5,268 bases of DNA from Methylomonas sp. Lineage in GTDB: Bacteria > Pseudomonadota > Gammaproteobacteria > Methylococcales > Methylomonadaceae. The notes below the pieces were generated by a model. That model was given only the letters and a program-made list of their open reading frames with translations, was not told the DNA's origin and made no database searches. Position numbers and translations under genes: made by a program. The stretch is taken from NCBI GenBank assembly GCA_028688235.1, contig JAQTYP010000272.1:1-5268 (forward strand). The letters are read 5' to 3'. Each line of letters starts with the position of its first letter. The first letter of the stretch is position 1. Of this stretch, positions 1-5,268 are shown piece after piece.

Positions 1-384
1 GTCTTTACCTGTAGAGATAATATGGGCCAGCATTTGTTCTGGCGCACAGCATACTAGTACAAAACTCAGTCTGGGTTCAAAACTAGACCAAAAATCAAGC
101 AACCATGTACTTTGTGTTTCCGCCCAACCCCAAATTTTTGAATCGATATTATCTAAAAATATCTCGCTAGCCAACTGTTCCCACATGCGCCCAGGGTTGC
201 TTATGTCTTGAAATGTATCGGCGTCTTCATTGGCTGAAGCAATAACCTGTTGATGCCAGAAAGACATATCTCGATAGAGGTTATCGTGCGCCGGCGTTGG
301 AGGCATCATTCCAGATTGTTGAAGAAGATCGGCAACAAACTTGAGATCATGATCGATACCACCCGTGATACAAATATTTTTCAT
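1..384 (-). CDS. Sulfotransferase-like protein, C-terminally cut by the window edge
   Basis: An open frame of 128 codons runs from an ATG at 384 to the window edge without a stop. The layout resembles the N-terminal half of the bacterial sulfotransferase-like proteins found in glycan clusters. A beta strand plus loop (ICITGG, residues 4-9) is followed by a helix (DLKFVADLLQQSGM, 13-26). Further on, WGWAETQST (85-93) sits where relatives have WGWKDPRT, then LLDFW (95-99) and the strand FVLVCCAPEQML (108-119). The family moves sulfate from PAPS to sugars or proteins. Here, however, the usual G-x-x-R-S-G-T-S loop reads GGIDHDLK, and the Arg expected after the second strand (VYRxP) is Cys, so PAPS binding is doubtful. 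No clear Shine-Dalgarno site precedes the ATG. NrdR-like palindromes lie 85-130 bp upstream. The gene is well supported; the family call comes from pattern only and is moderate. Confidence 0.65.
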   Translation of the reverse strand, partial: MKNICITGGIDHDLKFVADLLQQSGMMPPTPAHDNLYRDMSFWHQQVIASANEDADTFQDISNPGRMWEQLASEIFLDNIDSKIWGWAETQSTWLLDFWSSFEPRLSFVLVCCAPEQMLAHIISTGKD

Positions 385-436
385 AAAAAATTTATCGTTA
401 TTGGAATGATGTCACGCAACTAAATATAAGCGAGCA

Positions 437-526
437 ACTTGCAAAATTATGAATTTTCACCCTAAAAACCACTACATCTAGTGTTTTCCGGAGAACTCGC
501 ACTACATCATGTGGTATTTTGCAAGT
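437..526. repeat. 11-bp perfect inverted repeat enclosing the operator pair
   Basis: ACTTGCAAAAT at 437-447 is the exact reverse complement of ATTTTGCAAGT at 516-526. The 68 bp between the arms hold two NrdR-box-like palindromes. Each arm contains TTGCAA on one strand, so the arms could also act as -35-like elements facing inwards; on the plus strand TTGCAA (439-444) stands 18 bp before TAAAAA (463-468). The perfect match is seen directly; a regulatory role is inferred. Confidence 0.6.
469..514. promoter_or_regulatory. Tandem NrdR-box-like palindromes (469-484 and 499-514)
   Basis: Box 1 reads CCACTACATCTAGTGT and box 2 reads GCACTACATCATGTGG, starting exactly 30 bp apart. Against the known NrdR consensus acaCwAtATaTwGtgt they agree at 13 and 11 of 16 positions by eye. 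NrdR is a zinc-finger/ATP-cone repressor of ribonucleotide reductase genes, and its boxes typically come in pairs about three helical turns apart. On the minus strand a possible -10, CATAAT (446-451), lies 17 bp from TAGTGG (469-474), inside box 1, so a bound repressor would block that promoter. The -35 match is poor. The only gene in position to be controlled here is the sulfotransferase-like one; no nrd gene is in the window. Confidence 0.5.
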
Positions 527-580
527 CCCTCAAGCGTTTTAGCAATAAGGGCTTCTCGTTTAAAACGGGACAAAGAGGGA

Positions 581-753
581 GGCTTAACCGTTCGTCCTGA
601 GCAAAGTAAGCCCCCTTCGGAAGCATGGCGTTACCATGAAACATCCGCTGTTTGAGGCAAATTTTTGCAATTTTTAAATTTCACAAGTCATTGATTTTAA
701 ATATACAAAAAAGCTGTTTCTTGAGAGCTTGTCGAAGGGTGAACGGTTAAGCC
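581..753. repeat. Split palindromic intergenic repeat
   Basis: The arms GGCTTAACCGTTCGTCCT (581-598) and AGGGTGAACGGTTAAGCC (736-753) pair at 16 of 18 positions, the outer 13 bp perfectly. The sequences match the two halves of the widespread repeat GTTCGTCCTGAGC + TTGTCGAAGGGTGAAC, which is normally a single compact hairpin of about 30 bp. Here the halves are more than 120 bp apart, suggesting that something entered the loop. Confidence 0.65.
603..724. other. AT-rich segment inserted in the palindrome loop
   Basis: The left half of the repeat ends with GAGC at 599-602 and the right half begins with GAGC at 725-728. Removing 603-728 would rejoin the canonical CCTGAGC-TTGTCG. This fits a 122-bp insertion with a 4-bp target duplication. 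The segment is strongly AT-rich from about 656 to 720, has no coding frame, and shows no convincing terminal inverted repeats. A recombination product or a diverged repeat would look similar. Confidence 0.4.
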
Positions 754-792
754 ATTCATGGTTCGACTCTTCTCACCACGAACGGCTTAACC
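745..792. repeat. Second palindrome, strong hairpin
   Basis: The arms GGTTAAGCCATTCATGGT (745-762) and ACCACGAACGGCTTAACC (775-792) pair at 16 of 18 positions around a 12-base loop, TCGACTCTTCTC. The arm and loop edges match a sister form of the same repeat class (GGTTCGAC...TCACCACGAACGG), with the usual AAGC of the loop replaced. Its left arm is also the end of the split palindrome's right arm, so the two hairpins exclude each other. It may act as a transcript-end or stability hairpin for the gene ending at 893. Confidence 0.65.
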
Positions 793-825
793 TCAGACTG
801 TCCCGGCTTAAGTTGGTAGCCCACT

Positions 826-924
826 TTACGATTCGACACTACCCTTGAGGCGCGAATCAAATAAACGAATCGCCTTCGCATCCGGAGCCGCGTCATAAAT
901 TGCCGTGCGTAAAGCATCTACATC
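826..924 (-). pseudogene. Out-of-frame coding remnant after the Rpn gene
   Basis: On the minus strand a frame different from that of the Rpn gene is open from 924 to a TAA at 826-828. It reads as an ordinary soluble peptide: DVDALRTAIYDA, then APDAKAIRLFDSRLKG, then SVES. Just upstream a third frame reads IDAPSIPK (about 922-945). Two single-base gaps, one near 945 and one near 925, would join the Rpn frame, IDAPSIPK and DVDALRTA into one protein ending at 826. This may be the lost C-terminus of the nuclease or a fragment of another gene. It has no start codon or ribosome site of its own. Confidence 0.4.
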
Positions 925-1843
925 TTAGGAATCGAAGGCGCATCAATCTTGACTCTAATAAAATATGGGAAATCTCGGCTTCCGATAAGCCTGTTACTTT
1001 AACGATAAGTTCAACAGCCGTATGTTCTTTGGCCAAATTGATGACAATACTTTTCATCGTCTCGTGTATCCCTTCCGCTTTACCCTCTGCTTTGCCTTCG
1101 CTATATCCATCGCCAAACGATGATTCAAACATACTAGCCTGATAACGCAAATCGTCTTTATAGTGTTCGTAGGCTTTTTGTTCGTCTTCCGGCAACTTCA
1201 TGATACTCAGTTTTTCTTCCGCTGCTTTGAGTCCTTTTGCGGTAAAACTTTCTTTGATCTCTTCGTTTTTTAAAAAGTAAATCCATTCATCGAGCGTATC
1301 TTTGGCAATGTCATTAAAGCGATTTATTTTAATCAGATAATATTCAGGATAAATGGCTTCGATGCTGTCCTTATTAAACAATTGCTTTTGCTTGGCATTG
1401 AGTTCCAACACATCATGATTATGCAAGCCAATAAATCGCGTCGTGCCTTTGTAAATGTAGTCGGAGCCACTACCTAAATCGAAATACAAAATATTAATCG
1501 AAATAACTTTGGTAATGTGGGCATAAGACTGATTATCGACCATCTGCTCAATCGCTGCTTTTGATACGCCGTAAAAAATGCGCTGCAAATAATCGTATTC
1601 ACGGTCGTATTGAATTTCGATAATGACAATTTCTTGCTTGCTGTTGCGGACTTTTAAATCGACGCGATTGAATTTATCGGCGCGATAATCTTTATTGCTT
1701 TCGCTTTCCAGAACTTCAAGAATCACAACATCTTCTTTGAGTAATTCGCTCAAAAATCCTTCCAGAATATCGAAGTTCGCTTTGCTGCGCAAAAGCCGTT
1801 TAATGGCCCAATCGAAGGTGATAAGTTTGCGTTTTTGAGTCAT
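893..1843 (-). CDS. Rpn-family PD-(D/E)XK nuclease / putative transposase
   Basis: The protein has 316 residues from the ATG at 1843; a TTG at 1861 would add six residues, but the ATG begins the conserved part. The N-terminal region (FDWAIKRLL, residues 10-18) leads into a nuclease core with RVDLKV (Asp62) and IIEIQ (Glu76, Gln78), the D...E-x-Q version of the PD-(D/E)XK site seen in this family. A long mixed region follows, then an acidic/Gly linker EGKAEGKAEG (about 249-258) and a closing helix pair (VTGLSEAEISHILL, about 283-296), both typical. Family members promote RecA-independent recombination and cut DNA; many are found near mobile elements. The last ~18 residues (RLMRLRFLRCRCF...) are Arg/Cys-rich and unlike the rest, pointing to a frameshift. 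The gene is AT-richer than its right-hand neighbours, so recent arrival is likely. There is no clear Shine-Dalgarno site. Confidence 0.85.
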   Translation of the reverse strand: MTQKRKLITFDWAIKRLLRSKANFDILEGFLSELLKEDVVILEVLESESNKDYRADKFNRVDLKVRNSKQEIVIIEIQYDREYDYLQRIFYGVSKAAIEQMVDNQSYAHITKVISINILYFDLGSGSDYIYKGTTRFIGLHNHDVLELNAKQKQLFNKDSIEAIYPEYYLIKINRFNDIAKDTLDEWIYFLKNEEIKESFTAKGLKAAEEKLSIMKLPEDEQKAYEHYKDDLRYQASMFESSFGDGYSEGKAEGKAEGIHETMKSIVINLAKEHTAVELIVKVTGLSEAEISHILLESRLMRLRFLRCRCFTHGNL

Positions 1844-1912
1844 TTTATTAGCGCTAATCAATTATTACCACAAGCCGCTCGAGAATGTGTTAGTTGCTGG
1901 CTGCGAGAAAAG

Positions 1913-1941
1913 CATATACATCTTTTGATGTCCCTTCTCAA
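1913..1941 (-). promoter_or_regulatory. Candidate sigma-70 promoter for the Rpn gene
   Basis: On the minus strand TTGAGA (1936-1941; five of six bases of TTGACA) lies 17 bp from TATATG (1913-1918; four of six of TATAAT), about 70 bp before the ATG at 1843. The spacer includes part of a small ACATC-TTTT-GATGT hairpin (1918-1931). It lies in the gap after the TPR gene, which suits independent transcription of the nuclease. It was found by eye and not tested. Confidence 0.35.
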
Positions 1942-2002
1942 ATGGGAAGTCAGTTTTTCTAAGCTAAAGGCTTCGATCCGCGACTTGATTTGGCTCTTGG
2001 CT

Positions 2003-3010
2003 TCACCGCCTTGCCGGCGGCCGCCGTTTTCGATCTATTTGTTTTTTAGCCACTATTTCACTGGACGCCATCAACTCGTCTAGGTTTCGTTGCGCATCCG
2101 GATAGTTGGGCCGCAATTTCAATGCTTGCTCAAAATTTGTTTTGGCCTCGGCCAAATCCCCTATCATCCAAAGTAAATTGCCAAGATTGTTATAAGCTTC
2201 CGGCATGTTGGGATTGATCTGCAAAACTTGGCGGAATGCGGCGACAGCTTCTTCGAATCGGTTGAGGCGTTTAAACGCCACGCCGAGATTACAAAGAGCG
2301 GGCGGATTCTGGGGGTTGATATTGATCGCCCGCTGGTGAAAAGTAACGGCCTTTTCGAATTCGCCTTTTTGTTGAAACAGCATACCGAGGGTATTGTGGT
2401 ATTCGGCGACTTCCGGCTGCATGATGATGGCTTGTTGAATCAACGGCAAGGCACCTTGCAGATCCCCCTGCTCCCGCAGCGCATTGCCCAGACCGTGCAG
2501 GGCGCGATCATTATCCGGGTTGAACTGCAAGGCGGCTTTATAGGCCTTGATGGCCTCATCGATCTGGCCGGAAGCTTGGTATTGTCTGGCGTGTTGTAAC
2601 AGTTGTTCGAAGGGCGTCATGCCAGCCTGGCTATCCGATAGACTGCTGATCAGTCCCTTGAGTTGGTCATTGGGCCAGAGCTCGTAGGCGTCTTTGTATC
2701 GAGCCAGGGCTTCCCCAATTTGTCCTTGTTGCTGTAACGCTACTGCAAGCTGAAAGAGAATCTCGGCTTGGGTGGCCTTGTCGATCTTGGCCTTATTGGC
2801 TTGTGCGACATTCCAAATTTTCTGCAGTATCGGCAATGCCTTGGCGCTTTCGCCTGTGCGGTTGAGCACCATGGCCAGTCCCATCTGGGCGGCGGCATTG
2901 TCGGGATGCTTACTGAGCGCTTGATTGTAGAGCTTGGTAGCATTGCCGAAGTCCTGGGCTTGTAGTTTGGCACCGGCTTGCTTGAGTAGGGTTTCGAATG
3001 TCTTATTCAT
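2003..3010 (-). CDS. Tetratricopeptide-repeat (TPR) protein
   Basis: The protein has 335 residues and no signal peptide or membrane segment. It is built of about eight TPRs at roughly 5-38, 39-72 (degenerate), 82-115, 134-166, 167-200, 201-234, 235-268 and 269-302. The later units show the canonical spacing clearly, for example YNNLGNLLWMIGDLAEA then FEQALKLRPN. The C-terminus is short and basic (KKQIDRKRRPPARR). TPR arrays form superhelical peptide- or protein-binding surfaces. In bacterial glycan clusters they often occur with glycosyltransferases and sulfotransferases, sometimes fused to them, but no catalytic domain is visible here. The ATG overlaps the stop of the glycosyltransferase gene as ATGA (3007-3010). 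A GGAG at 3015-3018 lies five bases before it, so translation is probably coupled. A scaffold or substrate-recognition role is inferred. Confidence 0.9.
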   Translation of the reverse strand: MNKTFETLLKQAGAKLQAQDFGNATKLYNQALSKHPDNAAAQMGLAMVLNRTGESAKALPILQKIWNVAQANKAKIDKATQAEILFQLAVALQQQGQIGEALARYKDAYELWPNDQLKGLISSLSDSQAGMTPFEQLLQHARQYQASGQIDEAIKAYKAALQFNPDNDRALHGLGNALREQGDLQGALPLIQQAIIMQPEVAEYHNTLGMLFQQKGEFEKAVTFHQRAININPQNPPALCNLGVAFKRLNRFEEAVAAFRQVLQINPNMPEAYNNLGNLLWMIGDLAEAKTNFEQALKLRPNYPDAQRNLDELMASSEIVAKKQIDRKRRPPARR

Positions 3011-4251
3011 ATTTCTCCGCCGAAAATTGTGGCGTGTTGCTTCACGATGTTTAGATGTTTTGGATAAATTACGGTCTTGAAATCGTAGCCGAGTTGCACG
3101 CTGCTACGCGCGGCAGTGCGCAAAGCCTGATAGGCTTCGGGTTGCGCCAACACGGCAATAGCCATGGCTGCCATGGCTTGAGTATCGAAAAACGGAAACA
3201 TCATGCCGTTTTCGCCATGGCGCAGCACTTCCCGCACGGGAGGAGTGTCCGAACCCAATACCAGACATCCGGCTGACATAGCTTCCAGCATTGACCATGA
3301 CAAAATGAACGGATAGGTCATATAAATGTGTGCACGGGACACCTGCAATATCTTGAGATAGTCCTCGAATGGCAGTGTACCGGTAAAATGGACGCGCCGG
3401 GTATCCAGCTTTCCTTCCACCTCTTTCAAATATTTTATACGCCAACTGCTTTCTTGCCGCGGGGCGGGGCCATAGCTGGGCTCGTCCTTACCGACAATAA
3501 CGACCTGACAATGGGGCCGCTCGTTCAATATTGCCGGCAAGGCGCGCATCAGTTGCTGAAAGCCTCGGTAGGGCTCGAGACTACGGCTCACATAGGTAAG
3601 AATTTCATCACCGGCATTAAGTACGATACCGTTGGGCAGTTTATAACTGGCCTGGGGATCGGGCTTGATCAGCTCGGTGTCGATACCTTCATGCAAGCAG
3701 CTCAACCTACTCTGATATGCATCCGGGTACCGACTCTTTTGCCAGGCCGTGGGACAAATCCCTACATCGAACGATTCCAGCGCGTGGTGCTGAAGCGTGT
3801 TGAGCGTGCGGACACGAAAGATGTCGTCGAAAGACAGCGGAAACTCCGGATCGAAGCCCACATCGGCACCGCGCGGGCGGTAGTAGTATTCGAAGAGTGA
3901 AATAATGCGCGCGCCCGGGAACAGGTCTTTGAGATAGAGGCCATCTCCCCAACCTGGATGAATGTAGATCACATCGGGTTCGAATCCCTGATGCTTGAGA
4001 GGCAACAGGGTACGAACTACCTGTTGACCGCGTCGCACACCGGCTTCGAAGCTCTTTACATAGGGATGCGTAGCGTCGCCCGCTGCCTCAGGTGCGGGAT
4101 AGGACAGGTAATCGATGCCGGGCAGATCGCAGGCCGGCATCCAGCTCTGGTCGCCCAGTGCACGTATGCGCATACCCGGTTCCTGTGCCAAGGCACTAGC
4201 CAGACGCCTGAACTGACCGGGAAAGTTAGGGTGTACAAAAAGTACGTCCAA
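3007..4251 (-). CDS. Family 4 (GT-B fold) glycosyltransferase
   Basis: The protein has 414 residues from a TTG at 4251. This start places DVLFVHPNFPGQF (2-14), the usual N-terminus of the PF12000-like subgroup, right at the beginning; in-frame codons further upstream add only a non-conserved leader. The N-terminal Rossmann half includes HPGWGD (98-103) and LFEYYYRPRG (119-128). The C-terminal donor-binding half includes HEGID (187-191), RSLEPYRGF (223-231), VGKDEPSYG (253-261), SWSMLEAMSAG (318-328) and GSDTPPVREV (333-342). It should transfer a sugar from a nucleotide-activated donor in the cytoplasm; donor and acceptor cannot be read from the sequence. In the EX7E motif the second Glu (323) is present, but the position of the first is Phe, as I recall for this subgroup. 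It overlaps both neighbours, so the three genes form one operon. Confidence 0.9.
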   Translation of the reverse strand: MDVLFVHPNFPGQFRRLASALAQEPGMRIRALGDQSWMPACDLPGIDYLSYPAPEAAGDATHPYVKSFEAGVRRGQQVVRTLLPLKHQGFEPDVIYIHPGWGDGLYLKDLFPGARIISLFEYYYRPRGADVGFDPEFPLSFDDIFRVRTLNTLQHHALESFDVGICPTAWQKSRYPDAYQSRLSCLHEGIDTELIKPDPQASYKLPNGIVLNAGDEILTYVSRSLEPYRGFQQLMRALPAILNERPHCQVVIVGKDEPSYGPAPRQESSWRIKYLKEVEGKLDTRRVHFTGTLPFEDYLKILQVSRAHIYMTYPFILSWSMLEAMSAGCLVLGSDTPPVREVLRHGENGMMFPFFDTQAMAAMAIAVLAQPEAYQALRTAARSSVQLGYDFKTVIYPKHLNIVKQHATIFGGEI

Positions 4252-5268
4252 CGCGCTCCTCCACGATTTTCTGCAGGGTTTTGGCAATATTCCTCAGTTG
4301 TTTTTCTTCGATTTCCACCTTGCGCCGTTTTGGGGTTAGCTCGCCTGGATGGGCAAGAACATGTTCATCGACTATCCATAATTCGTCAACCAATTCCAGA
4401 TCGGCGAGCATGAATGTTTCCGGACTTTCCAGCAACCAGATAATATTAATCACCCCTTCCCGGCGATCAAAGTGCGGCAAGGTTTCTTCGGTTTGGCTAT
4501 GCAAGGTGATCACAACATCCACCACCTTGTCCAGACTGTGCCATTGACCTGCTCCCACTTCCGACACCAGGGTCCCTTGCTGTTTGAGTGCGACTCTCAA
4601 TTTTGTTGCCGCCATATTGGCCTGAACCGACTCCGAATCAGGTATGCGTAATAGTACCCGCAACAGATTAGGATCGAGTAATGACGCCAGTTGTGCCTTG
4701 GCGGTGCTGGCAATCGGCTTCATACCCTCGGGTAAGCGTTGGACAATTCCGTCCGGCAGTTTTGCTTCGGTACACAGGCACGCATCGAAACGATCCAGGC
4801 CGGGATTCATCATCCAATCATGACTTGTTTTTTCATCGATAAAACAGGCGGCTCTCAAGTCGGCACGCGGATACTTTAAATTGCGCAAATCGAAAAGAGG
4901 AGAAAACGAAATCAATACATGTAGATGCGCGATATTGTTCCAGTCTTTGTCCTGGCAGAGAAAAACACACTCGGCGGAGGGATAACGAGATACCACATTT
5001 TCAGCCAATGCAATGGCCTTAGTGAGTTGTGAATTTGCTGTACAAGTATCGTGCACGACAAATCCTATGGTTAAGACTTCGCTCGTAAGCTTTTTGTCCC
5101 CTTCAGTCAGACTCTGCCACCAGGCACGCTTAAGCCATAATCCTAGTTGTTTAGCCAACAGTTTTTGGTTATCCGGCTGCCGATCGAAAATGATCGGCTC
5201 ACGTCCGGTAAGCCGGGTGTAGCCATGATGGTGTAAGGCCACGAGGTCGTTGCGGCAGACAACGCGCT
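4226..5268 (-). CDS. Multidomain glycosyltransferase-like protein, N-terminus outside the window
   Basis: The frame is open to the right edge and reads RVVCRNDLVALHHHGYTR across a GTG at 5242, so the gene probably begins beyond the window and this GTG is internal. Residues below count from that GTG. About 1-50 may be the tail of a preceding domain (GT2-like is a guess). About 56-200 form a Rossmann-like half: a strand IGFVV, then HVLISFSPLFDLRNL and RADLRAACFIDE, then DRFDACLCTEA. A second half begins with LLRIPD (197-202): it has a helix with LRVALKQQG, then VDVVITLHS, then INIIWLLESPETF and VDELWIVDEH. This matches the N-terminal acceptor half of CgeB-type glycosyltransferases ('W+ISHPE...YD+VF+AS'). 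The usual C-terminal donor-binding half is not seen; the protein ends with a charged helix. It overlaps the next gene by 26 bp. Family placement is from pattern only. Confidence 0.75.
   Translation of the reverse strand, partial: RVVCRNDLVALHHHGYTRLTGREPIIFDRQPDNQKLLAKQLGLWLKRAWWQSLTEGDKKLTSEVLTIGFVVHDTCTANSQLTKAIALAENVVSRYPSAECVFLCQDKDWNNIAHLHVLISFSPLFDLRNLKYPRADLRAACFIDEKTSHDWMMNPGLDRFDACLCTEAKLPDGIVQRLPEGMKPIASTAKAQLASLLDPNLLRVLLRIPDSESVQANMAATKLRVALKQQGTLVSEVGAGQWHSLDKVVDVVITLHSQTEETLPHFDRREGVINIIWLLESPETFMLADLELVDELWIVDEHVLAHPGELTPKRRKVEIEEKQLRNIAKTLQKIVEERVGRTFCTP
4257..4262 (-). promoter_or_regulatory. Ribosome binding site that fixes the TTG start of the glycosyltransferase
   Basis: GGAGGA on the minus strand lies five bases before the TTG at 4249-4251, inside the coding sequence of the upstream gene. 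No comparable site precedes other in-frame starts, so it decides the start and gives a 26-bp gene overlap (4226-4251). Confidence 0.75.

Larger units (their letters stand above)
560..811. repeat. Nested inverted-repeat element, MITE- or REP-like
   Basis: The outer arms TTAAAACGGGACA (560-572) and TGTCCCGGCTTAA (799-811) pair at 11 of 13 positions, with CGGGACA/TGTCCCG perfect. Inside are two further palindromes that share one arm (581-753 and 745-792). The 9-mer GGCTTAACC occurs at 581-589 and 784-792, as its complement GGTTAAGCC at 745-753, and as a partial copy at 805-811. No frame in this stretch looks coding. It resembles a small non-autonomous mobile element or a composite of REP-type repeats. 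It lies just past the end of the Rpn nuclease gene and may help end that transcript. Confidence 0.6.

Noticed and set aside
1070..1110. Short repeated codons (EGKAEGKAEG) as a DNA repeat or CRISPR-like unit
   Set aside because: It is the typical low-complexity linker of the Rpn family, in frame, with only two and a half copies.
1925..1955. Weak hairpins (1918-1931 and CTTCTC-AAAT-GGGAAG near 1935-1950) as a terminator of the operon
   Set aside because: Stems are 5-6 bp with a mismatch in the minus-strand RNA, and there is no proper T-run; too weak to call.
2006..2020. GC-rich hairpin CCGCC-TTGCC-GGCGG at the end of the TPR gene as a terminator
   Set aside because: It lies within the coding sequence and is not followed by a T-run in the transcription direction.
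900..2083. Plus-strand open frames at 900-1142 and 1835-2083
   Set aside because: The first lies inside the Rpn gene on the opposite strand; the second spans the intergenic gap and gene ends. Neither has a ribosome site or a protein-like composition.
2228..4547. Several plus-strand open frames (2228-2599, 3328-3900, 3958-4413, 4281-4547) and minus-strand alternates (3104-3445, 3707-3952)
   Set aside because: They are antisense or out-of-frame to well-supported TPR and glycosyltransferase genes; their compositions are mirrors of those genes.

Overview
The window looks like an accessory stretch of a proteobacterial chromosome, probably gammaproteobacterial. The evidence is the protein families, the Shine-Dalgarno sites, the overlapping genes and a palindromic intergenic repeat of the 'TTCGTCCTGAGC...TTGTCGAAGGGTGAA' kind, which is frequent in many proteobacteria. 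A methanotroph-like (Methylococcales) host is possible, but this is only an impression. Every supported gene is on the minus strand, so transcription runs from high to low coordinates.

Right part (5268 to 2003): three tightly overlapping genes form the end of an operon. First is the C-terminal part of a multidomain protein resembling CgeB-type glycosyltransferases; its start lies outside the window. It overlaps by 26 bp a family-4 glycosyltransferase, whose most likely start is a TTG at 4251 behind a strong GGAGGA site. That gene overlaps by 4 bp (ATGA) a protein made almost entirely of tetratricopeptide (TPR) repeats. Together they suggest assembly of a glycan or glycoprotein, with the TPR protein as a scaffold or acceptor-recognition partner.

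Middle (1843 to 893): an AT-richer gene encodes an Rpn-type PD-(D/E)XK nuclease (recombination-promoting nuclease / putative transposase family). It has its own candidate promoter in the 160-bp gap after the TPR gene. Its last ~18 codons look out of frame, and a protein-like continuation lies in another frame down to 826.

Left part (892 to 1): a ~510-bp non-coding stretch holds a nest of inverted repeats (560-811). One palindrome in it appears to have been split by an AT-rich ~122-bp segment flanked by a GAGC duplication. Next comes a pair of NrdR-box-like palindromes exactly 30 bp apart, enclosed by an 11-bp perfect inverted repeat. The window ends inside a sulfotransferase-like gene in which the expected cofactor-binding residues are replaced.

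The points most worth a second look are the NrdR-like operator pair with no ribonucleotide reductase gene beside it, the split nested palindrome, the broken tail of the Rpn gene, and the sulfotransferase-like protein without a recognisable PAPS site.
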